A stretch of 64,000 nucleotides of DNA, from NCBI RefSeq assembly GCF_021155775.2, contig NC_060233.1, positions 37,975,077 to 38,039,076 of the forward strand, in the 5' to 3' direction. Source of the stretch: Neodiprion pinetum. Its lineage: Eukaryota > Arthropoda > Insecta > Hymenoptera > Diprionidae. Shown here one piece after another: positions 11,611 to 24,300 of this stretch (positions are counted from its first letter, which is position 1; every line of letters begins with the position of its first letter). The translations under genes were made by a program, and so were the position numbers. The notes below the pieces were generated by a model. The model had not been told where the DNA came from. It made no database searches and saw only the letters and a program-made list of their open reading frames with translations.

Positions 11611-14600
11611 TTATATATACATATATATATAAATGATCCACTTTTTACATTTTTGACTTGACCACTGTAGGATTACTTATTGTTATAAACACGACGGCCT
11701 CATCAGGATACGTCGACTTTAATTTACAATTACAATAATTATATGTATAGCCGTCTGTCTTATGTAGCTATGAGTGTAACCGAGAAGAAAAAAAAACATT
11801 TCTAAAATAGAGACTGCAGGTCGTATTGCATCGGCACTATATCGATACATAACAATACGTATGTATCAGTGCATAATGCACTATGATGCAATAAAATATA
11901 ATGTGAGGTGCAGAGGTTGACTGCACCTACATTTTCGTTTGTATTTTCTTGTGTTTATTCGTTACCAGCTTGGCATTGTTAAGCATTAATTTCCATTTGC
12001 AAACACTTTTCGGTTTACGACAATCCGATGAAAACGATTGGGTTTTGTAGAAAAAAAAGAAAAAAAATTTGATATACTTATCCGTCTATAACGCATTCTG
12101 AAGTATAAGATCAAGGAAGACAAATCACCTGTCAGTTGGAGACTATACGTAGCGTTGTTTCATTTTGTTCCTGTTCTATTCACGGAGTATTGTTGGGGCA
12201 ATGAAGTCATAGAAACATTCACATTTATGATTCCGATACATTGCGTTTAGACGATTACATCAGAATGGAAGGATGTGAAATTCGATAAGAATCTTGCAGT
12301 TGCGAATAACAACGAGGTGAGCAATAGCTATAAATGAAAAGATACTAATCGGAAACATTCATCAGATTGAAATGAAAAATTGCGTGCGGCGCACGAAGAG
12401 GGGTTTGAGATTGATAAACGTTCGGTAGCAGAATTAATCTTGCGAAAATTTTCGAGTTCCGATTCTACGACTAAACTCTGCGATACGCTAAATAAATTTC
12501 ACGACCCAATCACACACCGCACCATCAACCTTAAAAAATCAAATTTAGGCCAAACTTTTCATCAATACACAATTGTGATTGTGCATCGATAATGTAATGT
12601 AATAGACGTAATAATTGTATATTTATACTCGTAAACTTATCTATCGATATAAGAAAGTAACGTATTCTCTCAATTCCTATATGATGAATTTTTCACTACA
12701 CTAAACTATAATATATGAGATTAAGGCTAATATATTTACCGTCTATTCGAGCTCTGACTGTCAGAGGACTCTGGCTAAACTTTTAGTATGTGATTTTTTC
12801 TTTCCGCCTTTCTTTCTTTCTTTCTTTCTTTCTTCCTTCCTTTCATTTGTATTTTAATACGTATAAGGGCACCATTGGTTGCTAATGTATAGAAAAAACT
12901 TCTTGGGTTTCTTCCGAAATTATTAAAAACTTTTGGGTCTGTCTATCCCAACAAAAATATTTTATGCATCAATGTTCTATTCCGTATAATTGTTGAAATA
13001 TATTTGTTTTCAACAATCTCAAATTCACGCGGTGTATCGCGGTACGTATTTAATTTGTGTGCGAGCAAGAATGAGAAAATATACATTTTTGTCCAGCTGC
13101 ACTTGAAATAGGTATCACTGACAAACCAGAATGACGTATTCTCTTGCGGTAAGTTTCGATAAAAGTGAGTTATTATACCCATTGGTGCCCGCTACCTAAA
13201 CATGATCATTGAATTCTAATAAATATTATTAATTGAATAATAATACAATATAATTACATTCAAAATTTACAAAGTTTGAAACTTTAAATTTAGCATTAAC
13301 CTGTAAGATCTCATCACATTCGAAAATTTATCTCAATAACCGTAGATTGAATATTTTGTCACTATGAATCGGCAGGTTTAATGCATTAATTAGATTTCAC
13401 AAAATATATGATAACTCACCGGGAATTTGAAAATTTCGGAATTACGTTGACAGAAGAAATAATCAATGGGAAAAGAGCTTTGTCATCTCACAATCGATTA
13501 CGAAGGAGTTCGCTCAAGCTGCCTTGAGAGAATTCTGCTGCCGTAAGATCAACGTGTGTGAAAACAACTTATAAACCTGTCGGAAAACTCAAGAACAAGA
13601 TTGAACTTTCTATTTTATTAAACTTTGTCGGTTCGTCCCATACTTTTTCCCCTTTCAACGTATCAATCGACCTGATCACGGTGCTCTTTCCATATTTATT
13701 TTATTCTTAGGACCTAGCAACTGCATATTCTTACCTTCAAGAGCTAATAAGATACTTGTACTTATGGGTTGTTATACATCATATCATATCATAATATATC
13801 ATAGTGAACACCGAAGAATATATTTAACGAATTGCTTCTTTGTTAGTATAGAAATTTTAATATGCCTCTGGTGCAATTGAAAATTTTACTATTACAATAA
13901 TTTTAGAGGGATAAGAAATGTGTAAATATTACAAGGAACCTACGAAACAATCATATAGAAAAATGACTAGTATACACGAAGCTTACGTGCTTCGAACCTG
14001 ATCACGTGTTCTAAGTAGAAAACAGAAAAATTGAACTCATTTAACCAAAAATTATCCATTTTATAGATATATTACGTTACCGGCACATTTAACTTTCAGA
14101 TTTTCTCTTTATCAATTTCGCATGACGTAACATTTGAATTATACGGCCGGGAGTATTGAACTCTCCGTATATGTTATGTTCATGTGATGACTGATCTAAC
14201 AGTAATGATAGATAGTGGTTCAACTTTAATTTAATACATATGATAGAATATAAGTATACATACACATACATATATATATACATATATATGTATATACATA
14301 TATATACATATATACACATGTATATGTATAATAGGTAATAACATAGCTACCTAGACTAACAATTACACTTTCTGTACAATGCAAGGTGAGCTTGATATAT
14401 AATATTGTATTGAATTATTTATAACGTATATTTTTAATCATTTCATAGTTGTAATTATTATATAATTTTAAACAATAACCCATAATCATTTTTAATTATT
14501 AATTATTATTACTAATTATTAATCATTAATCATTAATTATTAATTATTAATCATTATTTTTTCTTTCTTTCTTCTCTCTTTTTGAGTGTATTACGCCTCA

Positions 14601-14894
14601 AAGTTTATATAATATCCTCAACAGAACGTAACATGACACTTTATTTGTTTAAATTGGTTATTATCATCATCATCATTATGATCATCGTCGGTAAATAGAT
14701 ATTCTATTTCACTGCGATTTTCAATGATCACTGTGTAACTATATCATATACGTAAGATATCACATATATCAGTAACTTTTGAAGAAACTAATACATGAAT
14801 ATCATAGTTAATACACAAAAGTTCTCTGTATTCCCTCGTTAATACGATTATTATTATTATTATTATTATATTTATTCATTCATTTGAATTTTTT

Positions 14895-14925
<31 letters not shown>

Positions 14926-16086
14926 AATAATAATATTATTTATAACACCTAATATTATAATATTATTGCTGCAGCAAAAGGTTTAATTTATAGTGACCAG
15001 CACGATAAAACAACGGCGCGTATACATATTTCAGATTCAATCATTCCTCGGGATTTGCAGGAAATTTATCTGTAACAACAATAGCTAATAACAATAATAA
15101 TAAAAATAATCATCGGACGTTTAAAGTCTGAGGGAAAGGATGTTAATAATTGATTCAAGTTCTTTGCATTGTATAGAGAATAAAATAGTATAGATGATTG
15201 CAGAAATAAATTTGAATCAACAGAGGTATACTGTTACATTACGAAGAAAAATTGAAATCTGAAACATCATTGTTAAATAACGGCCCGGAATTTTTTCTCT
15301 TAGGCATGTTTTTCTAGCCGTTAATCAGATTGGCCGATGTATAAACAGTACCGGCTGTAACGATGCCTCATCGTCATTGTTTTATAGTACGAAGTGTGCC
15401 CTATAAACTAATTCGCTATTACTTATAATATACTCAAATGCTGACCCACCGAATATTGCAAGCTGCGTTCAATACAAAATATCATCAACAAAACTCAACA
15501 ACCACTAGGCTAATACTACCCCTCTATAACATTGTGATGACCGGGTGTTTGAAAAAATGATAAGCAATGAAATGAAATTAGTATTAATTATGATTTCAGC
15601 AGTCTCGGTGGCGTATTGGGATACTGATATGCACGCTTCGCCGAAATGTACGGTCGCTCTTGTTTGGACTACAACGCAATCCACGCAGCAGCTCCTCAAA
15701 CATTTAAGACGCACTATGCTTTTTCTGAAAAAAAAAACAACAAAAAACAAAATTGAAACAAATCGAGTATTTATTTTTCTTCGTTATTCCTTGATCTCTA
15801 CTCGTACCTACATCCGCGCGCATGTTCTGTGTCAAAAAATGACAAAACTTTTCCGATACTCATACGGGAGGATTATTTTTTATTTCAGTTTAAAAAATCG
15901 TACGACATCGAGACACCTCAGAGGGTGAAAATATACTGACTTAGGTAGAAACCGTTTGGACTCGTCGTGGTGAATTGTATAAATTTGACGAAACCGTGTG
16001 CACAGAGATACGCGAGATGTAGTTTGGAACAATACGAATAGCAGCTGTACAATGTGATAGTAAAAAATGAAGATAATCAAATTTAC
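10075..16086. other. Non-coding interval downstream of syntaxin-1A
   Basis: No gene is supported. The minus-strand side nearest 16.1 kb is probably 3' UTR: AATAAA on the minus strand occurs at 15879-15884 and 15770-15775, about 215 and 325 nt after the distal stop codon. The rest is AT-rich and holds simple repeats: TA near 11580-11635, (TTTC)n at 12808-12844, TA/TATG near 14265-14325, TAAT/TAATC runs near 14490-14560 and a T-rich tract near 14888-14925. The 127-codon plus-strand frame at 15545 lies opposite the putative 3' UTR and looks accidental. Confidence 0.5.
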
Positions 16087-16097
16087 CTGAGAGTTGT

Positions 16098-16178
16098 TCA
16101 CAGCCCAAAGTATCCACCGATGGTGGTTGCCACGATGACCGCGAGGATAGCGAGGCAGATCATAATCATGATCTTCTT
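16098..16178 (-). CDS. Syntaxin-1A distal terminal exon: canonical transmembrane anchor
   Basis: After an AG acceptor (16180-16179) the exon reads KKIMIMICLAILAV, then IVATTIGGYFGL and a TGA stop, 26 residues in phase 0. This is the usual syntaxin-1 anchor: a dilysine continuing the polybasic juxtamembrane segment, about 20 hydrophobic residues and a very short extracellular or lumenal tail ending in a GG motif. It joins in frame to either SNARE exon. The acceptor has a poor polypyrimidine tract. Twelve bases after the stop lies a good donor (CAG|GTAAAT, exon end 16087), so the 3' UTR may contain an intron; that junction is too close to the stop to trigger decay. Confidence 0.95.
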   Translation of the reverse strand, partial: KKIMIMICLAILAVIVATTIGGYFGL

Positions 16179-16640
16179 CTGTTCTCAGCATTAACAAATT
16201 TGTAAATTGTGAGTTATATTGATTGATCAACTATCTATAAACTCTGTCTGGTGCAACAGTTCTGTGACACTCTGTCCACTACTAACTATTATACCCATCA
16301 TATATATCATTGTTTTCTTTTTTTTTTTTTTGTTTTTAATATACTAACATTTTAATCCTAGTATCTTGCATACTTAAATGATACTTACAAATATTAAAAT
16401 TATTCAACTATCTTTAACTGTCGTTTAGAAACTATGAATGTATTATTTTCTCAATTCTTATCATCGTCACCAAAATCACTGTACAGCAGAATAAAGCATA
16501 TCTTGACACGTACATACATTCAACTGTCCCAGAATCAAGTAGTGAAACGAAAATTATAAAATAAAAATGTTTATTTACATAATGAGCATAAGCTCAATCA
16601 TAATATTTTATGTGACATAACAAACATTCGTTACAGAAAT

Positions 16641-16678
16641 CAGTAATAACAGTAATAACAGTAATAATAATAATAACA

Positions 16679-16736
<58 letters not shown>

Positions 16737-16915
16737 GAACACCACCAGAAATAACAACAACAACAACAAAAATGATGATGATGATGATTATTATGATGAT
16801 GAAGACGACGACGGCAATAATAATAATAACGATAATAATAACAATAATAATGATAATAATAACAACAATAATAATAGTAACAATAATAAGAACATCAGCA
16901 TCAATGACAGTAATA
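16641..16915. repeat. Compound trinucleotide microsatellite
   Basis: (AAT)n/(AAC)n with about 25 uninterrupted AAT units, then CAACAACAAC, GATGATGATGAT, GACGACGACG and further AAT/AAC units. On the minus strand it would encode poly-asparagine or poly-isoleucine-like frames with no coding support. Confidence 0.95.
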
Positions 16916-18809
16916 ACGACAACAAAGTAGAATCACGAAAAAGCAATTAAATTGAATAGGTCTTCACTTACTAGATTGCTTGAAAGAAATTGATGTGCAA
17001 CTGCTACAAAGTGCATAATATTGAAGACTTTCTTGGAGTTCTACATTGCATCTCTATACGCGGATGTGTGAAGTGATAAGAACGGTGAGAGTTTTCTGAT
17101 ACATGTGCATACGAATAGAAAATTAAAAAAGAAAAGACGATGTAAAAAGAACAAGTATACGATGAAATGAAATGAAAAGTAATAATAAATTTACATATTC
17201 AATGAAAAAGTAGAAATAAGCTATTAAGACTCATATTACATTTAAGAATTGATGAAACATTAGGGACAGGATGTTTTGCTCAACTCCGTTGTCACCCAGA
17301 TCCGGGTCATCCGATTGAATGAATGATTTTACCTCGATAATTATTCGTAAGTATATAACCAGCGTCAGATAAACGTAAACTATTAGCAATTGCTGATTTG
17401 TAGGATTAAGACATTAGTACCCTTCTGTGATATTATTTGTATTATTATCATTATCACTATTATTATTATTCTTATTACTATTATTAATAGCAGAAATATT
17501 AATAGCAAGTATCTATGTTACGCGTGCATACCTTGACGAAGGTATGCATATACCGTTATCGAATTGCAAAGGTAATCAATTTATTTAGTCGCATCATACT
17601 TCGCGCAAAAATTTGAAATTAGAATTTATTCGATCCGCAAACTCTATGAATTATATATTATCTCATTGTCAGGCTGAATTAGACCTGACTATCAGAGGCT
17701 AATCGTAGATATCGTACGAATGGACCAGCTCGTGCACGGATAATATTTATTGTAGTTCAGTTTTACAAGTATTAAAATATTGGTTTGTACGTTTGTTTTT
17801 TTTTTATTTTTTATTTTTTATTTATTTTTTTTCGTCAAGTATTTTGGGTTCTTGATTTTTTTGTCATTTTTGTTCTTCTTCCTTTTAAGTAGAACATTAT
17901 ACGATCGCGGATAATTTTGAACAGACGTATCAGACTGAATTGAAAGATGATGATAAATTTATGAGATAGGTAAACGCAATCGCTAAACATTTTAATACAG
18001 CGGACTCAATTGTTACACATAATGTATAATGAATATTTTTGGACTACGTTATATTAGGCTGCATACCTATAGGCAAAAAATTGGGTCATTCGGTTTGATA
18101 TATAATTCCTGACTCATGCGCGCGATATTTACAACAATATATTAATATATAGCATATTTGAATCACTTGCCAACTACTTTCTCTTTCTCACTCACTCTCG
18201 CTCTCGCTCTCGCTCTCTTTCGTCCTTCTCTGCCTCATAATTTCGCTTTTCTTCTAGATAAATATTCAAGATTATATGCACCTGCACTTGCGTCTGTATA
18301 CATACACGCACTTACATTTATCTCGATCACGCTCCTACTACGTACATGTATAATATATTGCACTCAGATTTTTCTGCAATTCAATCTGACATCCAAGAAA
18401 GTTGTCCATATATATATAATATATACTAATATATATATATATTAGCAACTATTGTAAGATCGAGCTGCGAAAATTACAATAATTCTTCAATTTTCTAGCA
18501 CATTGAATTCTCATAAATATGTAAGAAACCACTAATTATATATTACAACTACATATAATGTCTTCAATATTGTTATTATTATTATTACTACTACGAATTA
18601 TCTATTCATTTTTGTGGTTATTATTAACGTTATCATTATTGTTGTTGTTGTTATTATTATTATTATTATTATCATTATTATCATTATTGTTAGTATTATC
18701 ATCAATAATATTAATATTATTGTTAATTTTGTAGAGTATTGCATGACAATTATTATGAACCTTATTACTGTGAAAGAAACGGATCGCTAAATACATATAG
18801 TATAATATA

Positions 18810-18840
<31 letters not shown>

Positions 18841-21177
18841 GTATATAAATATTACAAATCCAAAATCCTGCTCTATACAAAATTGAAAAATATTTTCTGG
18901 ATAGAGAGAACGTAGTACAGAGTAGTTTAGAAGTGGAATTACTTCTTGTTCGTGTGAATCAATAACTTTATACATACTAGTTTGCGGTTCTATAAAAATC
19001 AATGACAATACATCGCAATATTTTTCTTGTCGACGTGGAAAGGTTCGCATTTACATCAAATACCACTTGGTTTATATATATATATATATGTATGTATATA
19101 AAGTAAAATTAATGGGACTGCTTGTCGTTTTAGGACTAATATTGATAATGGTATTTTGAAACACGTACGTAGATGAAGAATAATAATTTCATTCGGATTT
19201 AATAATAATAACGTATATGTTTACGATCGAAGCGCCTTATTTCTTTCATTCAAGGAACTTGCAGTTGTTACGTTGAAGTAGGATGCAGTTGCGGTCCGAC
19301 AAATGCCAAAGTTTCGTCCAGTATGTTTCTTGACAGATTTGAGGCGTTTCTCGATAAACTAATAGCTATACCGTATACGAAAGAATGGCAATTTATTAAC
19401 AGAGGTACGTAATTGTAATCAGCACGAATATTTCGACAATTCCTATAAATTCATGATATTCTGTATTAATTAAATACATGTAATGCATCTTAGATTAAAG
19501 GATGGCCTTACAATTTGTAACATTTATTTTTCTACTCGCGTAAGAAAGAAAATTTCCGAAAGCGTTTCACCCACAAAGGTGAGTATATCATCATCCGCCC
19601 CTTGATAATTTTGAGCCAACTACTTGTATGCGTATCTTTGTTGTTCTTATGGGTTTTTTTTCCCTTCTGTTTTCAATACATGTATGTCTGTATATATTTA
19701 TATATATACATATAGATATACAATTGTAAATGCCATTCTTTGGTATTTTGAAGAATGTTGGATCGAAGTAAATTACTAAAGATTTATGTTGAAAGCTCAC
19801 TTTCTGGGAAGTTATGCCAATAATTAACTTAATTATAATAATCATAACAATTAGAACAATAGTAATAATAATATATCCGTGTGCTATTTAATAAAGAATT
19901 GTGATGCGAGGACGTGCGTGATTTAAAACAGAAGATGGTCATTCTGCAAACAAGCAAAAACGTTAAATCCAGTCAAAGCGTTCCTCATACGTATATCGGT
20001 AGTAGATTTTGTTTTCACTTCACAGTCAGTTCGAAAATCTTATTGCTTCCAATGTATCCTATAAGGTTTAAATTTGTATACCTGTGCAGTCGTACATTGA
20101 GAAGACTTTGAATTAAGCCACGGAAAGGTAGGATAGCGATCGTGATTGTTAGGAGCATCGCGTTATTAGAAGGGTAACGAATATTTTTAACATCACAAGA
20201 TTTTCGCGACCCAACACATTTTGCACAGAAAAGCGTAGTGACGCGAACTTAACTTTGTTAATAGCTCTGATTATTTGAAACCCCGCTGAATTGGGATTAT
20301 TCGCTTTGCCATAAATCGCAGTCCAGACATTTGACGTGTTATAAGAGAGATTCAAAATGACTTGCTTCATTTCTTTTTCCCCCTTTCTCTAATTTTTAAT
20401 TTGGAAGCCCTCGTATTCAATAATTATCACTGTTATAATTTTGATTTACGATATTTGGATAATTGATAGTTGTGAAGGAAACAAATTGTCGCATTTTTTT
20501 TTACTTATACAAAAATTTCCGAATCTTCATCATTCGGTAAAAGGATATGAAAATATCTGGTTCTTTATTGAAACACGGGCGATTACTTAAACATCATACG
20601 TCCATGTGTAAGCAACGTTCAAATCTATGAAATTTTGAGACAGAATAGCCAATTGAAACATAATTGTAAGCTTTGCGCACTCCCCAATTATATGTATGTG
20701 TACCCGAGAGAAAATTAATGCATCGCGTTTAAGCTATCGTTAGGTAATTTATGTAACCAAATACATGTGTATACACAAGACTTATATAAATCGCAAACGT
20801 GTTCACAATACAATTGTGCTGATTAATAATGAACTTCCATAGGAATTTAGAATCTGTAATACCGGTACCGTGATGTTGTTGGATTTAAAGTTTAAACGGT
20901 AAAAGCCGCATTATTTCCAAGTTTAAATTTAAAACAAGGTGAATACGTACATACATGAATAGAATAACTTCCCAGACTTGTGGATATAATTTTTTGTCCT
21001 ATCTTATAGTTATCAGTATAATACGCGACAAAATAAACTTCTACAGAACTCTGAAACAAAGTGATTGTATAACGAAAATGAATGTACTGTACTTTGTATC
21101 TTTCTATACATATATATGACTTCCTTCTCGATCGCCATGCAACTAACATCTTAAGCGTTTAGGATAATCATTTCACC

Positions 21178-21211
21178 CTGAAGATGGCTGGCTGGGCCCA
21201 GCCGAAACGTC
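21178..21211 (+). other. Hammerhead-ribozyme-like motif, probable retroelement relic
   Basis: CTGAAGA (21178-21184) matches the hammerhead core box CUGANGA. A 6-bp stem GGCTGG/CCAGCC (21186-21191 with 21198-21203) follows, then GAAA (21204-21207), C and GTC (21209-21211, the usual cleavage triplet). GAAAC next to GTC leaves only a two-pair stem III, which could form a self-complementary ACGU dimer. Two departures from a standard ribozyme: an extra U between CUGAAGA and the stem, and weak pairing of the would-be stem I (ATTTC at 21169-21173 with the GAAA that follows GTC, with intervening bases). The order CCCTGAAGATGG...CCGAAACGTCG resembles motifs I associate with the ends of some animal retroelements. 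A CT/TA microsatellite lies just downstream. Confidence 0.4.
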
Positions 21212-21281
21212 GAAAAAATTGCAATTAAATAATTTTGCAAGTGTCAATCAATGACCTTCCCCGACGAAACTCTTCCTCAAA

Positions 21282-21334
21282 TCTCTCTCTCTCTCTCTCT
21301 CTTTCTCTCTATGTATAATACATATATATATATG

Positions 21335-21391
<57 letters not shown>
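21282..21391. repeat. (CT)n followed by (TA)n microsatellite
   Basis: About 14 CT units with one interruption run to 21310. A short spacer leads into TA repeats, nearly uninterrupted from about 21331 to 21391. Confidence 0.95.
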
Positions 21392-21394
<3 letters not shown>

Positions 21395-21481
21395 TTAACT
21401 GTAAATTTGTATCGCGTATAAATTTCTACTAAATAAAGTACTAACGACATAAAAAATATGTCTTATGTGCATTTGTTACGC

Positions 21482-21559
21482 TCATTTTATGGTTTGTACC
21501 AAAATGATAATCAAAATGATGATTGCTATTGTCACGCAGATCATAATGAAGATCATTTT
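21482..21559 (-). CDS. Syntaxin-1A proximal terminal exon: alternative transmembrane anchor
   Basis: The acceptor is TTTTTGTCCACAG and the exon is 78 nt: KMIFIMICVTIAII, then ILIIILVQTIK and TGA. Seeing KM-I-IMIC at the start, the same phase 0 entry and a stop after one hydrophobic segment makes this a second version of the anchor exon at 16098-16178. The differences are one lysine less at the membrane boundary, an isoleucine-rich longer hydrophobic core, and a charged QTIK tail in place of GGYFGL. It has a better polypyrimidine tract than the distal exon. Use of this exon ends the protein here and needs its own polyadenylation site. Known precedent: nematode UNC-64 and vertebrate STX2/STX3 vary their C-terminal anchor in this way. 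No expression evidence is available from sequence alone. Confidence 0.88.
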   Translation of the reverse strand, partial: KMIFIMICVTIAIIILIIILVQTIK

Positions 21560-24115
21560 CTGTGGACAAAAAGAAATTTTTGACGTCAGTTTCCTATCAA
21601 GAAATTAATTGTTATTATATCGTCAAAGTTTAATGATAATAATCTAAATAAAATGTTGCAAGTATAGTGTTCAATTTAATTACTGAGCATGAATTATGAT
21701 ATAATAAATAATTGATCATAACATTTCGAGCAAAAGGGCAATAAATGAATAAATAGAATTTACAAAAACGATTCCATTGCACATTACGAATAGTCAATAT
21801 GAGAAATGTAATTTTTTTCTCTGCTCAACTATTTTAAACATTCTTTAAACTTAATTTTCCAATATTTAGAAATATAATTAAAATCTTAATGGCTTGGAAT
21901 TCATTTTTATATGAGTGAAAAGCATTTGAATAATGACAAAACTAAGAAGCACTAATTATTCGGAAGATTGTGCCGTTGGCAAAATAACATATGTATAGGC
22001 ATTCGTGTTTGTGGCAAATTAGCGTATTAATGTAATGTATATATAATGTGCAGTGCTATGAAATTTTTATGCGTATGTCATTGTTGTACAGAAGGTTGAT
22101 TACACAAATTGTTTGTTCTGTGTTTCATGTGCATTGGATTTAGTTTTATCTGTGGCAATACTATACTTGATGGTTGTGTTCTGTGTTATGTGTAATAATG
22201 ATGTGCTGTTTGTTTGGTGTTGCAGTTGTATTTTAGAATTGCAACTAAAGGATTGGTGTGTCTAGACGTGCGATGCTGTGGGGATTTAATGCTCATGCTC
22301 TTGTTGCGGATAAAGGTGACGTACATAGATTCTTTGTTCTGAGTTTTATGTGTTTTGCGTTTAGTATTATTTGAGACAATGCCAGGAAATTTAATAGTGT
22401 TTAATGTTGTGTAACATGTAACGTTTACGAGTTATTTGTATGACACAGCATTTGTGTACAAGAAATTCATTACCATAACATGTGCCACTGTAAAACCTGT
22501 ATACATACACACTAAATCTAACAGTATATAAAAATTCATAAGTGAGAAGTAAAAAAAATAAAAATATTACAATCAAAGCAATGATCCTCTTGTGAGGATA
22601 AGGAAAGAAGATTCATGTCATCTATCCATTGCAGCTACGTAATCCCTAATAGTGCTCGAAAATATATGTTTCTACATTGCTACAAAAAAATTAAATACAG
22701 TATGGAATAACATACGTATTACACGAATCGAGAAAACTGTCGGTGGCAGTTTCTTATTTCTTCGACGGAATGCTTTCCAGGCTGTGGAAATGTTATTAAG
22801 AAGAGATAATTGAAATTTTTTCAACAATGTGTCAGGGTGATAAAAGATGAACGAAAATCGTGCAATTTAGACTATTCAATCCATATGTTGATATCTTATT
22901 TATCTGCTGAATGGCGCTGATTGGTATTTAATTACATACATGCAAAAATTATTTAATTATTTTTTTGCTCAAGAATTTCTCAAAAATTTCTACAATGCAG
23001 TTATGCTCGTCAGTGAAGGTATTGTTTTTAAAATAAAAATTTTTCAAAATTAACGAGTGAAAAGCGTATAGATAAATAGTAAGAATTCACAATCGACCTA
23101 TTTTCGTAACCAGTTTGTGTTCAATTGTCTTCTTTTTCTTCGCATTTTTCTTCTTCATCCCCTTCTTAATATCACTACCACTAGCTATTCTATATTTCAC
23201 AATACATGTATACGAGAATCTCGACTTTCTTCTGTTGAAAATAAAATGTGAAATCAATTGGAAACGTCAAGATCAAATTTTACTCTTTATTTTATATCAT
23301 AACACTGTGTGTGTATACTATAGGATTTAACACAGTGGTACAAACACACAACGCACGGATCGGTTAAAGAGATTGGGTAAATTAGGGCATTTTGGATAAA
23401 AAGGTTTTTCTCAGGGTAGAATCGAATATGAAATATTTATAAATATATGTATAATATATATCAAACCAAAAAGTAATACGGTATCAAATTGCATACGGAA
23501 TTATTTTTCCAGTCACAAAGTTTTGAATCGTGTGGATTATAACGGAGTGGAAAAAAAAAAAAAAATGTTATGTAATAAAAACAATAGTAATTATGCAGTA
23601 TTGTACTGTTACGTGTGCGAGTATTTTGTGTATTATATAACTAGAGAATGGATTAATACCGTGTATTCATAGCTTATATAATTTCAAGCCGTGTTCGATA
23701 AACTGCATCTAGATAAAATATCAGCCACAACTCAAAAAGCACGTGTTAAAATACTGTTACGTAGAATAAAACAAATAGGATAAGAAAGAAAAAAAATAAT
23801 TAATCAAGCAATAATAGCTTTTAATATTTACTAATCGAAATTCTGTTTTCTTTCATCACCATAGTTGTAGAAGGGAAGATCCGATTGAGCATTGGTCAAA
23901 CAAAACTTAATCCTAAAGCCCCTTCGATCTTTCACTTTTTCTCGCCTATCCTTATACACCCTGATTGGAAGGGTGAAAACAAAAAAAAAATAAAAATGAT
24001 TTATTAAATAACTGCGTATAATGATTGACGGTCGTATAATTATGTATGGGATATGAAACATATCGTAGATATCGTTCTTTTTGGTTTGATACTTATCTAT
24101 ATTGACAGATTTTAC
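21560..24115. other. Intron between SNARE exons and proximal anchor exon
   Basis: Intronic relative to the flanking minus-strand exons. It is AT-rich, with an A15 run near 23551. No additional exon, RNA gene or conserved block was recognised; the small frames lack splice or family support. Confidence 0.6.
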
Positions 24116-24226
24116 CTTACGTGCTTTGCTTCTATATTCTTCTGCTTTGGTGAGTTGACCTTGTGCTTGACCAACGTGGTCCTCGGTTTGCGTGACACAG
24201 TATTCAATGCGGTCCACTAATTCACC
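24116..24226 (-). CDS. Syntaxin-1A alternative exon, second half of SNARE motif
   Basis: 111 nt, phase 0 at both ends, acceptor GTCGCAG and donor AAG|GTAAAA. It encodes 37 residues, GELVDRIEYCVTQ, TEDHVGQAQGQL, TKAEEYRSKARK, aligning without gaps to the canonical exon at 25024-25134. In human syntaxin-1A numbering the layer positions +1 to +8 read V, I, V, T, V, A, L, A against I, I, V, A, V, A, T, A. The coiled-coil core is therefore retained, while surface positions in the middle (HAVDY to QTEDH) change most. SKAR(K) keeps the basic juxtamembrane run. The exon sits 797 nt downstream of its partner, with a long pyrimidine tract upstream of its acceptor. It should be mutually exclusive with 25024-25134, although including both would also keep the frame. 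Confidence 0.9.
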
Positions 24227-24300
24227 CTGCGACATCGTACGCAGGGAGGCGAAAAGGGAAAGGAAGAGGATAGCAAGGAGGAAAAAGGAAACCCAAAGAA
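24227..24300 (-). promoter_or_regulatory. Pyrimidine tract and hairpin at the alternative SNARE exon acceptor
   Basis: On the minus strand a stretch rich in C and T (TTTTTCCTCCTTGC, then CTCTTCCTTTCCC) leads to the acceptor. The acceptor AG (24228-24227) lies in the 3' arm of a perfect 7-bp inverted repeat, CCCTGCG / CGCAGGG (24240-24246 with 24225-24231), with an 8-nt loop. In the pre-mRNA this hairpin could hide the splice site. The canonical exon's acceptor has neither a strong tract nor a hairpin. Confidence 0.5.

Larger units (their letters stand above)
16179..21481. other. Intron or alternative 3' region, microsatellite-rich
   Basis: This lies between the two terminal exons. It is intronic for transcripts using the distal anchor; its right end is 3' UTR for transcripts using the proximal one. 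It contains a compound trinucleotide tract (16641-16915), ATT/TTG repeats (about 18560-18720), TA runs near 18400-18440, 18805-18850 and 19075-19100, the hammerhead-like motif at 21178-21211 and the CT/TA tract at 21282-21391. No further syntaxin exon was found on either strand. Confidence 0.6.
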
